Shown: one piece after another, positions 20,255 to 32,480 of the stretch
Layout of the letters: every line of letters starts with the position of its first letter
Position numbering within the stretch: the first letter of the stretch is position 1
Assembly: GCA_006386115.1 (NCBI GenBank)
Contig: VFIW01000076.1
Span: 1 to 64,000, forward strand
Direction of reading: 5' to 3'
Source of the DNA: Globisporangium splendens
Lineage: Eukaryota > Oomycota > Peronosporomycetes > Pythiales > Pythiaceae
Length of the DNA stretch: 64,000 nucleotides
Translations under genes and position numbers: made by a program
Notes under the pieces: model-generated
What the model saw: only the letters and a program-made list of their open reading frames with translations
The model's database searches: none
Told to the model about the DNA's origin: nothing

Positions 20255-23205
20255 CTAAATTCGATTGCTCCACGCGTCCTCGAAATGACGCACCGAGATC
20301 GCACTGGCTTCGAGATCTTCACGGAGCGCTCGGAACGCTGCGTCCTTGCAAACAGCAGCCAGATCGGCTCCGGTAAATGGTCGATTCCTACGATGAACGA
20401 GTGTTATGAGAGTTGTGGTTGCAAGCAAACGAGAAGGTAGCGAACCATGGCTCGTACCCCGTTGGTCGAGCTGCCAAAGTCGAGATCGCCACATCCGCGT
20501 CAAGAGGCATCTTTCGCGTATAGTGTGCCAGGATTGCCTACAAAAAACGAGAAGACTCGGTCTTTGTACAACGACAGCAAACAAGAGCCACCGTCTCCAG
20601 CTCCCAGTACTTACTTCTTTATCGGTCTCCGTGGGAAAACCAATTTCGATCATTTTGTCAATGCGTCCCGGGCGAATGAGTGCTGCATCCAGCGCATCGA
20701 TGCGATTCGTTGCGGCGATCACGAGGATTTCGCCAGAAGAAGATGTCGATTTGCTGCTTGTCGCCGCGCCGATGCCATCCATTTCATTCAGGAATGTGGA
20801 CAGAATGCGCGCATACACGCTGTCGCCTCCACCGTCACCCCCGCCATCCCCGTCACCACTACTAAACGACCGCTTATGCGCGATCGCGTCAAATTCGTCA
20901 AAGAACAAGATACACGGCGACGCGGCACGCGCACGCGCGAAGAGCTGACGAACTGCTTTCTCACTGTCTCCGAAGTACTTGGACATGACCTCGGACGACT
21001 AGTCAAAGGGAGGATGAACGTTGTTAGTACCGTCCAGTACGTTTGTGTGGCACATGGCTGTTCAAGCTCAATGCTCACCTTGACGGACACGAAATTGACG
21101 CGAGCGTGTGCTGCAAGCGTTCGCACGAGCAGCGATTTCCCACACCCCGACGGACCATGCAAGAGGATCCCAGACGCATTCGCGATCCCCAGGCGCTACA
21201 CAGGATGTAATAGAAAAAGCAATCCCAAGTGAGTTAGCCAAACATCAATTGCGTTGTCTCTGTAAAGTCCAGTTCTACGTACATTCATGGCCGCAGTAGG
21301 ACTGAACTTCCATGAAATGAAGTCCACGAGCTGCTTCTGAAGTGCGGCGTACCCGGCAAACGCGATGCCTGAGTCAGTTGCGGCAGCTTCTCCAGATCCG
21401 GGTGATGCCACGTTCAGTTCACGGAGCTGCGACGGCTTGACGAGTTGCTGCGCTCCCACGAGGTCTTCCCAGCGTACCAACAATTCTGGCAGCTCTCTGT
21501 TTCGTTTGTGTGCCTGAATGAGCGCATTGCGGCAAATGCGCACCAAGTCTTTCGCGACGTACCCGCCAGTCAATGCCGCCAATCGGGTTGCCATGCCCCT
21601 GGATATCCCGTCATGACTTTGGTCGTCGGATGCAACTGGCAGCGCACTCAGATGCCGCGCTAGGATGTCTGCACGCATGGCCTCGGTGGGGACGATCATC
21701 TCGAGAATCTTCCCAAAGCGCCCCGCTCGCTTCGCTGCCGTCGGGATGTTGACGTCGGCATTCGACGTCGTGCCAATGATACAGATGCGAGATGCGTCGC
21801 TGATCGCATCCAACAGCCGCAGCAGCGAGCTTCCCAGCGGAGCCAAAGTCTCTTTTACATCCGATGCATCGCCACCCGCGGTCTGGAAGAGCACGTCAAT
21901 GTCGTCAATCAACAAGACTCCCTTCACCCAGGCAGCAGCGGATCGCTGATCCAAGTCGTGAGGCTGGAACTCCGGAAACGCGGTCTGCACATGCTGCAGC
22001 AGGAACTCGAACGTCGAAGAGAGCTGTGTGTTCTCAGACTCCATGAGCAGCGACATCCCGTCGATGCGTCGAGTCCGCAGATGCGAGTGCGTTATTTCCT
22101 TCTCCAGGACGCGAAGCACGAGGGATTTCCCGACGCCATGGACGCCCGAGAGCAAGATCCCATGGGAGGCAATCTGCTGCATTAAGTCTCCACCTTGAGA
22201 CCGTGTTCCATCTTTCACAATGAGCGCGATGTTTAACAGTACGTCATGCACAAATGCATTGTACCCAGCAAATCCTGCGCGCCAGAGTCGTGTCTCGAGG
22301 GAGTCTGTTCCTTGCTGCTGCACTGTGAGTCGTTCCTCGTCATCCTTGTTCAAGCGCATGGCAGCGACGCGAGTGGTGAGTTCTTCGTCTTCTTCGTCAT
22401 CTCTTGGCGCTGCATCCCATCCAAGAACACGCACCTTCAGGCGCGACGTCTCTTCTCCTGCCTTGCTGGTAGCAGTTCCAATATCTTCGACTCGAAACAC
22501 GTACGTCTCGTACAGCAATTGCATCGGCACGACGTCCAGTTTCTGAAGCAACAACGGGACTTGTTGCGCATTCTTGGCAGTGACGCTGCTAGCGATTTTA
22601 CGCAGCTGACGTGTCAATGCGTTTGCCAGATTGACATTCCCCGCGCGCACGCTCTCCGGGAGCCATTGTAACGACGACGTAGAGGACGACAGGGCGAAAT
22701 GATCTCCTATCGCGCCTTGGTGGGCGGTATCCGAAGACGCACTCGCCGATGTGCTCGAGACGTTTACTGCGGGAGGGTATTTCATGCACAAGCTCATCGT
22801 TATCAATGAGGTTGTGCAGTGCGCTACCTCCACTGGTGGCTCGGGTACACGCCGCTTCGTGAGCCGCACGACGCTCGCTTCTGGGATCTGCAGGAACTCC
22901 AGCACCCACGGACTCAGCTGCGCGCTGCCGCGCTCAAGGCGGCTGTGAGAAATGCTGCTGCCATCTCGCTCAGATCGCGAGCCACTGCGGTCGACGATGC
23001 ACTCGAGCACTACTGTGCCACTGTCGCTGGACTCAGTGGCAACCGCCACTTCGACGAGACACAGCGCCGTGACGCCGTATTGCTGCGCGTCTTCGTGCGC
23101 CACCAGCATCTGGTGCGGCAGCAGTAGCGACGCGTGGACGTCGCCCGCGAACGCGCGCGCGCGCCATGAAGAGGATCGCGACGGAGCTCCTAGACTTGCA
23201 GCCAT
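20255..23205 (-). CDS. Type II AAA+ ATPase, AFG2/SPATA5-like or peroxin-like (5 exons, 878 aa)
   Basis: Exons 21283-23205, 21079-21195, 20615-20998, 20458-20537 and 20255-20387 join in phase (introns 70-87 nt). There are two ATPase modules. D1 has Walker A GVHGVGKS (~354) but Walker B LLIDDID, where Asp replaces the catalytic Glu. D2 is canonical: GPSGCGKS (~655), pore-loop region KYFGDSEKAVRQLF, Walker B ILFFDEFD, sensor ATN, arginine-finger region RPGRIDK, and C-terminal FTGADLAAVCKDAAFRAL. The D2 ending resembles AFG2/SPATA5L1 ribosome-maturation factors, while the FFDEFDAIA stretch recalls PEX1/PEX6, so the subfamily is left open. The N-terminal ~340 residues are not recognised. A Met 57 codons upstream is in frame; 23205 was preferred. 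Confidence 0.82.
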
Positions 23206-23592
23206 TGCATTCTTGAATGGGAGGAATGAATGTGCGTCATACAACAGGCAGTAACCGTGGCTCGTAACCGGTAGTACAGTGGAATCTGGCAGATTGCACC
23301 ACAATGGAATGTAGTATTGTTTTACAGATGTTATACGAGAACGTGACGCACACACAAACTTTCTGAAACATGTCAAGTCGACAGAATATAGGAATCTTCA
23401 CTTATCTCAGTAGGAAGAAGGGTACTGTCGTACGGATGTTATTAGCGACTGCAACATAGGGGAGCTTTGCACACAACACAACCTCTTCAATTTATGTTGA
23501 AGTTGACAAAACACACGGCACTACAGTATGCGGTGCGACCTGGCGTGCCTCGAGTCAAGCCAGCAAAGACTTCTTTGAGCAAGTCGGATGAT
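23206..23592. other. Intergenic between two minus-strand genes
   Basis: About 390 bases. Nothing recognisable beyond being the upstream flank of the AAA+ gene and the downstream flank of the membrane-protein gene. Confidence 0.5.
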
Positions 23593-25972
23593 CTATCGGA
23601 TGCGCAGCTTCTTCTCGTTGCCCATGAGCGGTTTGATGTCCAGGATCGTCATGAACGACAGCGCGTCCTGCACCACGAACTCGGTGAGTCCCGTGTCGAC
23701 CGCTTTTTGCACTTTGCCTGGATTGCTCTCATCCACGAGCAGGATCTTGCCGTATCGGCCGTGTGGGCAGATGAGCAAGTTTCGATCGAACAAGCTCGTG
23801 GTCATCTCATCGCCGGGGCGAATCGACTCTTGGCTCTTTGCTTTAATAATCTTGTCATCGGTTACGGAGTATCTTCTCGACGTGCCCGAGGCACGCGCTG
23901 TTTTGCAGAGTCCGAGGGTCAATGCTCGCTTGATCGGGTAGCGCAAATCTAACGCAGGCTTCGTGAAACCGCCGTCTTCAAAGATGTAGTCCCCCGCAAA
24001 GCTCACGAGCCCGCTTGGGCCAGAGACGTACAATTGACGCAGCAGTGAGCCGAGCGTACAGTTGGTCACAACGACGCCATTTTCGACCAGCTGAGGGTTC
24101 AGCGGATCGGTCCCCGGCGCTTCCATCGCCACCATCGAGTCCCAGCCGACGAAAAAGTACCGCTTTTGCAGTAGTTGCATCACAGCGTTCCTGGTCGCGT
24201 ACTTGTAGCGGGTGAGTAGGATCAGCGTGCCCCCAGTGTACCCGATGACCGTCATCACCGCCAAGATCACAAAGAAATCGCACGTGAGCTCGCTTTTCCA
24301 GAACTGCGCGATGTTGGGATCGCCGCCGAATACGCCTTGCTTTGGGGGAACCTCGCGAACCATGGTCGTCGTGCTCCTGTGGATCACAACAAACGCATAG
24401 AGCATGACGAACAGAAGAATGCTGTGCACTTTGTAGCTCAGGAACATCGCCGACGCGTCGGCGTACCACTCTAACTGCTCTCGCATCGCAGGTCGCACCA
24501 CTTTGAAGGACTTGAGACCACGCACCACGACTTTCAGGAACTCGCGGATGAGGGAGTGCAGACAGCACATGAGCCACGTCATCTTGGTCAGTGCCGAGCA
24601 CAGGAAGATGAAGTTCTCCATGTTCACCTTCTGGCGCAGTATCCACGTTCCGGTTTGAAAGGTGATGTACGTGAGCCTCACGTTCACGGCGGGGTCGACG
24701 ATACTGATGAACACGTACAGCCAGTGGTTCATCCACACGTCGGAGCCCATGAGAACGGACCCTTTGAAGCGAATGACCGAGGTCTCGTCTTGCGGAAACG
24801 ACGTGAGAATCAGCATGAACGGAGCAAAGTACTGCAAATGCTTCTGTTCTCGGAGAAAGCGTTGCGATTTCGGGATGTACAGCAGCTCTCTCGACTGTGC
24901 GATGATAGCGAAGATTCCACGCAGGATGAGCGAAATGGAGATGACGCCATACAGCAACGTGGCGGTCGCAGACCAAGAGAACATGCCATCCTGGTCAAAG
25001 ATTATTTAGCATTCAGAAGTGATCTATTGCAATCCGCGCTGTAGACACATTTACACTCCTCGATGAAATTCGCAATGAAGATTAGGTAGGAGAATGGATA
25101 TTGTAGGTCACGAAGATGAACCTAAATATACCTCACCTTATAAAGATAAAGAACGTGGCGGTCGCAACCGTGTAGCTGTCGTTGTCGATCGCACCAACTG
25201 CGACGGCCGCATCGCCGACGGGTTGGACCTGGAAGAGTCCGTATTCCCAACCTGCATCTCGCACAAGCGGCAGCGCCATGCAATCGCTGGTGTGGAATAG
25301 AATATAGTTACTCCCTCCAGCCTAGTAGTTTTGATGCACCATCATGTCGGTCTTGTACCGGAACTTCTTCTCTGGCCGCCCAAGGCACTTGAGGTACGGC
25401 GCTCCAGCCGTGCCGTAATCCGATTCCACGCCCATTTGGATAAGTCGGTTCTTTGCCAGCGCCTCAAAGTTCTCGAGCATGTACTCGTGGCACTGCGTGG
25501 TGTTTCCGGCGCGCATTTCGATGCATTTCTTGATACATGCTGGCTTGAAGTTGATCACCTTGCAGTTTGCCGCCGAGATGCTGTGCAGGTTCATCTGCGT
25601 GCGCCACGGTGCATGACCCCAGAAATCGTCGTAGCAAATGTTGATCACGGTCGCATTGGTCGAGTCCACGCGCAGACACGTGCTACGGTCTTCGTTGGCG
25701 TTCTGCTTTGTGCGAGTCGGCGCCGAGAAGAAGCGGTACGAGTTGCCGACCTCGACCAAGTCCACGAGCTGGTTGGAGCGGATCAAGTCGGGTCGGATGA
25801 TTTCGTAGTTGATCGCGCCTTCGCGCAACCGAGAGCGCATGCGGTCGTACCGCCCCGCGGTGAAGACCACGAGCGGGTTCTCACGCAGCCCCGCGAAGAG
25901 CGTGAGCGCCGTCGACGCGAGGTTGAGTCCCAGTAGAGCAAGCCGCCGACACTTGTACAGAAGGACGTTCAT
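23593..25972 (-). CDS. Multi-pass membrane protein of an unnamed family; in-frame TAG, possibly a pseudogene
   Basis: Two coding blocks. Block 1 (25972 to ~25169 or 25137) begins with a signal-anchor (MNVLLYKCRRLALLGLNLAS) and a Cys-rich presumably extracytosolic region. It is interrupted by TAG at 25322-25324, yet the same frame continues with convincing sequence (NYILFHTSDCMALPLVRDAG). Block 2 (24990-23593, 466 codons) has about seven hydrophobic segments (SISLILRGIFAII, SILLFVMLYAFVVIH and others) and a cytosolic tail. The good donor GTGAGG (intron start 25136) does not close the frame with the acceptor at 24991; a poor donor GTTGCG (25168) does. I do not know the family; a broken paralogue sits 2.5 kb away, so it is locally duplicated. 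The TAG may be a nonsense mutation, read-through or a sequencing error. Confidence 0.6.
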
Positions 25973-27395
25973 GCTGTGCGTGGTATGCTAGCCACCTGGC
26001 TAGAGGCTCCACTGTTGTTGAAATCGGTGCTGGGCAGACGGCGAATTCACGGGGAGATTGGTTGACAGAGTTGTAGTTCGCTTCTGGGACTGGTTGAGTG
26101 TGTGGCGGGCACCATTGACTGCAGTGCACGACCGTTTAGACCCTCGCGTCTGGTTGAGGCGGTCGTCACAGGCCGTTGCAACCAACGACGCACAGGTGTT
26201 TCAAGGTTCGGCGTGTAGTATTTACGACACCCGCTCGCTCGTTATGGCCATTATCTGCGCATGCAGTATCCTCTTGATGCAGAAGCGCCGGAATCGTACT
26301 GCTCTATCGATAAATTTGGCCACACAGTGAGTGACAGACAGACTCACCATGACTGCGTTCGTCTTATTAACCCCACTCGTAGCGTCTTTGTGTTTGCTTT
26401 GCTGTGTTTGTCAGAAGGGGGCAGCTGGGGATTCAGATTCTCGTTGCGTTTTTCAGTGTGCATTGCCATGCGGTCGGTCCCCAACGTTAGCCGGAAGTAT
26501 GGCGGCGGTTGCGCATTCCCAATCAGTCAAAATCTTACTCCTACTTTTCACGCCGCCATTGCAAGAAAATGGCAACAATACATGACACAATGACCAAGGT
26601 GTGTGCATTCTAGGTCTTGGTCAGGCATGATTGAGAGAAACGCTGTGGTGGTGTCTCGACAATACAATCCACCCGTCAAACTCGTGCTATTATCTGACGG
26701 ATTTACGCAGCATGTGTTCGCATTCGACGTGCGAATACTTTATCTGGCGCGAAATAAAGCTGTCCGTCAAGCCCAATTCGAATATCATGCAGTGAACGAC
26801 CAGTTTGCCTTGAGAGGCACTGCTCTCTTTTAGCTTTTTAACTCTACAATCTCGGATGATGAAATTTATTGAGCGAGTTTGTATGGATAGTACAAGGTGC
26901 ATTTTGCACCTAAATTCGACATGCTTTAACCGTGCTGCGATAGCTCTGGACCAGTTGTTATTTCAGCAAAATCGAGACTTTCGAGTCAAGGAAGAATTGC
27001 AAATAAACAAGCTCTCGTAAAACTCTGCTAAAGAGAAATTAAAAAGTACCAAAACAGTTTTCATACAAAAGCAAGTGAAAAGAGCCGCCGCTCATGCCCA
27101 ACATCCTCAGTCGATGACAAGCTTGAAGAGCAACATCGTGTATTTTAGGCTCCCATGGTCCGATTTGGTCTCTAAAGGTACCAAAAGGACTGTCGAAACT
27201 TCTTCTTTGAGATGCGCGCATGTGCGTTGGCATCGTCATTTGTTTTACCCTCAAAAAGTGATCATACTTGCAAACGATGTGAATTGCTTTTGCCTGTGCG
27301 TGATCTCTCACTTCGCAATCCCGATCCCAGCATATTCGACGATGACACACAAAGCCAAAGAATATACACCTTGTAGCTAATTTCCGCACTCAGCT
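25973..27395. other. Intergenic between paralogous membrane genes
   Basis: 1.4 kb without a well-supported gene. A short signal-peptide-like frame at 26349-26585 is listed separately; the rest is AT-rich and shows no repeat or motif I can support. Confidence 0.5.
26349..26585 (+). CDS. Candidate small secreted Cys-containing protein (78 aa), weak
   Basis: ATG in good context (CACCATGA) opens a 78-codon frame starting MTAFVLLTPLVASLCLLCCV, a plausible secretion signal, then several Cys. A hydrophobic stretch (VKILLLLF) near the end is unusual for a secreted protein. No similarity recognised and no splice extension; it may be a chance frame. Confidence 0.22.
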   Translation: MTAFVLLTPLVASLCLLCCVCQKGAAGDSDSRCVFQCALPCGRSPTLAGSMAAVAHSQSVKILLLLFTPPLQENGNNT

Positions 27396-28625
27396 CTAAA
27401 TTAAACGCTTGCATATATTGGGTTTCCTTAGGACAATTCGCAGCTTCTTCTCGTTCCCTAGCAATGGCTTGATGTCGAGGATTGTCGCGAGGGAGAGTGC
27501 GTCCTGCACGACGTATTCGATAAGTGACGATTTCAAGTCTTTGACGACCTTATCTGGTTCATTTTGATCCGCCAGCAGGATTCAGCCAAACCGTCCGTCC
27601 GTGGACACGCTCAAGCGACGATCGAACAGGCTTTTTGCAGTCTTCCTTCTCTTCATTGCCATTTCACCGGCGTCAGTGTCAGAGTGTTCGCGCTCGCTCG
27701 CTGCAACGCTCCCGACGAGCACCGTGTTCACTGAGTACCTATTCGAAGTAACTCCACTGTGCTTCCCCTTGTACAGCCCCATCGACATCGCCTGCTTGAC
27801 GGGGTAATGGAACATTACCGGCTCCCTCGTGAAACCACCACTCACGAAAATGTAGTCGCCTGCGAGGTTCACATGGCCGCTGGGACCAGACGTGTAGAGC
27901 TGCTGCAAAAGAGCTCCGAGCGAGCAACTCGTCGATACCACATTGTTGTCAACGAGCAGCTCAGGCTTGAGTGGATCGATGTCCAAGGACTCCATGACCA
28001 CGAGGACGTCCCAGCCAACGACCATATAGCGATCTTGGATCAATTTGATCACGCCATTGTTAGCCGCATACCTGTGCCGTGTCAGCAGCATCAACGAACC
28101 CAAGAGATACCCCGCTGCGATCAAGATCGGGATGAACACGGACAAGTCGCAAGCGAGCTCGCTCTCCCAGAATTGTGCGATATTCGGCGATCCGCCAAAC
28201 ACTCCGCGCTTTGCACCTTGTCGTACCATGAAAGTTGTGGCTCCCAAGGTCTTGAGCTAGATGTACAGAAAGACGAACAACAGCAAACTGTAGATCTTGT
28301 AGCTCACGAAAAGTGCGGACGCGTCGATGTACCACTCGAGCTTTTCGCGAGAGCTGGGGCGAACACACTTGAGGGACCCCAAGCTACGGACGAGGACTTT
28401 GAGACCCCAGCGGATCAAAGTAAGCACCAGACACAAGATCCAGGTCAATCGCGTGAGCGCGGAGCACATGAAGATGAAATTCTCGATGTTCATCTTCTTG
28501 CTGAGCATCCATGTGCCGATCTGGAATACGTAGTACGTCATTCGCATGTTCACGAGTGCATCGAGGATACTGAACACGATGTAGATCCAACTGTTCATCC
28601 ATGCAACCGAGTGCTTTGAGATCTC
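27396..28625 (-). pseudogene. Truncated, broken paralogue of the membrane-protein gene at 23593-25972
   Basis: Aligned by eye it follows the neighbour along its membrane half: WMNSWIYIVFSILDALVNMR against WMNHWLYVFISIVDPAVNVR, GVFGGSPNIAQFWESELACD against GVFGGDPNIAQFWKSELTCD, and DIKPLLGNEKKLRI against DIKPLMGNEKKLRI. The whole N-terminal block is missing. An in-frame TAG (28257-28259) and TGA (27582-27584) interrupt it, with homology continuing past both. Similarity fades upstream of about 28625. It looks like a decayed tandem duplicate. Confidence 0.85.
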
Positions 28626-28876
28626 CCAACACTCAGCTGCACTACTGCGCGTTCACACAGTTCGAAAAAGTCCCCAATCTTTTTGATTTGATGTCTTCGC
28701 TTCAGGTGATGACAGATGCACTCTGGACCTCCATCACAAATCAGCATCGTGTCCTTTATTAAACTGGCAGCATCGGGCGAAAGTGATATCTGGCGAGAGA
28801 GCAAGAACGGAGGGGCATATTACAGTTTGTTTTAGCCTAATCCGATTAGGACTAGCAGCATAATATGCCAGTGTAT

Positions 28877-31344
28877 TTATCGCTTTAGAAACGCATCCAG
28901 TGGTCCAGACTTTCGCATTTTTTTCGTCGCTGGTGCTGATGTTGGTGGTGGTCCCATCGTCATTTGGCTTTTCTCTGATCGGCTTAGGTCCAATGCAAAG
29001 TGAAAATCTTGGTGCTCGGCGCGCGATTCCGCGATTGTCCGAAGACAACGATCACAGTAAAAGGTCGGTCGTTGCTTCCCGTCACTCCCTATCGTACTTC
29101 GGAATTGCGCAAACGCATCCTCCTCCTCGCCAGCTTCCTCAACTTCTATGTCCACTGTCGTGAGAGACTTGCGTGATGGCGATGGTACTATTTGGCGGTG
29201 CTCATGAGCTTGGAAACCACGATCTTGATCTGTGTTGGATGCAGACGCAGTAGACGGCTCGACTGCGGCAGATGTATCGTTTGGAGCCTCAGCGCCATTC
29301 GTTGGGGTCTGGAAAAACGAAGAAATCTTCTTGTGTTTCCCTGTGAGAGACGACGACCCATTTCGCGTCTGCGTTGCTGCCGCAAATTGTTTGAACTCTT
29401 GCTCTAAGGGATCTTGCGCGTCCGCTCCTTTGCCATCCTCGGTTGCCGCTGCATCTTGATTCGTGGAGAGCTGCTGCTGCTTTGTGAAGTAGCTGGAGAT
29501 ACTCGACACTGCTGTGGAGTCGAGTGCTACAAAATCTTTCGCGTGCATGGCCATCACGGCACATGGGAACAGGGAGTTGGCATTGGGGCGAAGCTGCGCC
29601 ATGGTCGCTTTGAACAGCTCCTCGATCGTCGTGGTCTGTGCAATGCGGAGCTTGCGCGACTTCGGCTTTTCTCCGACGCGCGTGCTGTGGAACGTGAGCT
29701 GCATCGGAAAGCGTTTGTTCTCCACGCGCTCGTCCTCACACCGCAAAATGGTCTCCTCGCAGAGCACGCGGACCCAGTATTCCAGTTGGTCCAGTCGGAG
29801 GAGTGCGTCTCCGGATCGCTGGTCAAACTGCTTCACGCAACTGAACCCCTTCACTTCCACTTTCTTCTCATTCACAGGCTCGTCACCATCGTCTCCAGCG
29901 CACACACGGACGACAAACGCCGCTGTATCGTGGCCGAGATGCTTGACCAGGTCCTCGGAACAGAATTGGTCGATAAATCCTTGGGCCGTGATGTCCATTT
30001 TCTTCTCGGCGGTCTCCTCCCCTTCCTGCTTGGTTTGTGGCTCGCCTCCAGCTTGTGCAGGTCGATGCCGTACACTTGGAGCAGGGAGCGACGTTGGACC
30101 CAGTTGGCGTATCATGCCTTCAAGCTGGTGCCCGAGTTTCCCACCGAGACCGCGAACGCTTCGCAATGGGAAATGCTGCATCAACAACGGCACGAAGCGC
30201 GGCGCAACCAGCTACAACACACCAAGAACACACCGTGATTGTGCAACTCAGTACCACAAGCACAGGTCAACTGCCATAGCTTGTAGAAGCAACTCACGCA
30301 CCGTTTGGCCATCTGGTTTGTTCAGTGGTGACGCTAGTTTCGCGAGAAGCTTGTTGGTCGCGATGCCTGTCGAGCACGTGTACTGGAGCTCCTGGAAGAT
30401 CGTGCGACGGATCTCGTTCGCGATCGTCGCGCCGATGCACAACAGCCGCTCGTCTTCTGTGACGGGAAACGCTGCGTCCGGGTTGCGCTCGACGGTTTTC
30501 CCGATGCCCTCCATCTGGGAGATGCCAAACACTTTGGTGGCGCTATTAGCATCGTCGCTGCAGAAACCCGACGACAGCACATCCTGATTGCCATAGAAAC
30601 ACATACAAGTTAAATCCCATTCAATGCTGCAGACCCTGTAGACTTTGAGGAAAATGGCGCCATACCATCTTTGCAAGTCGCTCTTTGGCGAGCTGCGTGA
30701 TGTCGAGAAACGCTTCATCGACGCCTGCTTTCTCGCACAAAGGCGCGAGTCGCCGCAGCACGGCAAAGATCTCGCGACTCGCGATGCGGTACCGCCGCAG
30801 GATCGCCTTCTGGTGCTGCCGGTCAAACGCTTTGCCCGGTTTCCGATTTTCGCCAAGCGTGTCCACATGCGGCTATCGCAAAGAAACAGCAAAACAGAGC
30901 CATTACAACGGCGTTAGACGGTAAAGTGAGCTCTCCTCCATGCGCCAAGGATAGAGGAATCATTGTGTTACTATACAAATCGCGTGCAGCGCTCACCAGA
31001 TGGATCGACGGGCATTTCTTCATTGCATCGCTGATATGCTCGCCTGCACGACGCACAAAAAGGTCACTACAATGTCAGCGCACACAGCCAGCTCCACTAT
31101 ATTGCGCCGCGATAGCGTATTGGCATCGCATACTTCGCTTGACGCCAAATTTGCGCGCCACGTAGTTGACGGCGAGCAGACTTCCCCATTGTTGCACGGC
31201 GACAGGCTCGTCGGCCGGGATCTTGAGGCGGCGCTGCTCGACCTGCGCGTAGAAGCAGTCGAGGTCCAGGTGCACGACCACGCGGCACGTGGCCACGCTG
31301 TTGCCAGAAGCAGCGTTTGGAGCGCGTAGGTGGCTGCTGCTCAT
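28877..31344 (-). CDS. POLH: DNA polymerase eta (Rad30/XPV, Y family; 5 exons, 693 aa)
   Basis: Exons 31134-31344, 30997-31043, 30666-30872, 30302-30583 and 28877-30211 join in phase (introns 82-124 nt). The translesion polymerase carries the Y-family metal site motif HLDLDCFYAQVE near the N-terminus and the second carboxylate motif AGVDEAFLDIT. The eta-type passage DGQTLVAPRFVPLLMQ and GLGGKLG follow in the thumb region. The C-terminal half has a PIP-like box (KISSFFQTP), a UBZ-type zinc finger (CDRC...EHQDFH, Cys2His2) for ubiquitinated PCNA, and a terminal basic PLDAFLKR element resembling a second PIP box. It copies past UV photoproducts at stalled forks. An alternative in-frame Met lies 47 codons upstream; MSSSHLRAP was preferred. 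Confidence 0.92.
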
Positions 31345-32381
31345 TGCGGGAAGTGGTGCATTGTCGGCGCGTTTTGAACGGCGCAACGTCCGTTTTGGCG
31401 CTTCAGTGGAGACAAGGATGGCAAATTTGGCGCCAATGCACAATGCATTGCATTGATAGGCAATGATGCAATGCACAATACACAATATTTATTGAAGTTG
31501 ATCACACTTGATGTGCTGCATTGCATTGTGCGACCAATGTGTTTGGAGTGGCCGAAATTCGTCTCTTGGAACTACTATTGGCTGAAAAAGAGTCGATTAC
31601 GCGCATCAGTGTTTGTTTAGTGTGTGCATCTTTTCTGTACCGTATAATGTAACATGATCTTTCATGTCGCAAGCCGACATCACTGTTCTGAGCAAAAAAA
31701 ACACTTCAATTCAGAATGGAGTCAATTGTTCTCCTAAACAAGTGTGTTGAGTGTGAGGCAACGTGACCCAATCTGAGAAGCAAAACTGCTGAAGCACTGA
31801 TGTAACGAGTGAACCCACATTTCGATTTTTGGTGTTTTGGCATCTACATATGATTCCCAAGTACTGTATTTCGTTGACATGGGCTCACAAAGAAGCGCTG
31901 AAGCGAGAAGAAGATTTGACGGCGCGGGAGAAGATATAGAACCATCTTAGGCGCTCGTTGTACGGTGGATCCGACACGTGCGCGTCGGGATCCGCTCTCG
32001 CGACGTTCCATTTGGATGCGTGCACGTGTGCCCTGCGGTCGAGTTCCTTCATCATGCCAGTGCCTAATGCCTTGTGCGATATGAACATCAGTTTTGAACC
32101 AAAACAAAGTTGCTCTTGCCTTGAGGCAGCACCACCAGTAACACTTGGGAACACAGATTTTATGCACCCGACTTGTGCGACATGAGTGTTTAGTACGGGG
32201 TCCCTTTTGCCAAGTCATCAATCACGGTGTGTTGCAGACGAGAGGAGGACCCAAAATGAAGTTAATCGGGATAGCAACAGAATCGTCGGTGGTCATGTCA
32301 TATTGGGCTCACGCACAAATGCACATGTAACATGCGGAGGTTTCCTTTTGGCAGTTCAGATACCGTCTCGACGACGCGCTG

Positions 32382-32402
32382 CTCGCGGCCATTCACCGCG
32401 AG
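32382..32402. repeat. Hairpin 1 of 3 (7-bp stem)
   Basis: CTCGCGG and CCGCGAG flank a 7-base loop. Short on its own, but it lies immediately beside two longer foldbacks. Confidence 0.75.
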
Positions 32403-32408
32403 AGGCGA

Positions 32409-32480
32409 GTCTCACTTTTGCATCAGAAACAGTCGCACGCAGTAGTACTGTATGCGACTGTTTCTGATGCAAAGTGAGAC
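32409..32480. repeat. Hairpin 2 of 3 (long, near-perfect foldback, 72 nt)
   Basis: The left arm from GTCTCACTTTTGCATC and the right arm ending GATGCAAAGTGAGAC pair over about 28 bases with one bulged T; the remaining centre (CAGTA-G-TACTG) also pairs, so almost the whole element folds. Confidence 0.92.

Noticed and set aside
31844..32221. Minus-strand frame of 125 codons in the gene-poor region
   Set aside because: Two alternative frames overlap, neither resembles a known family, no splice-linked partner exons.
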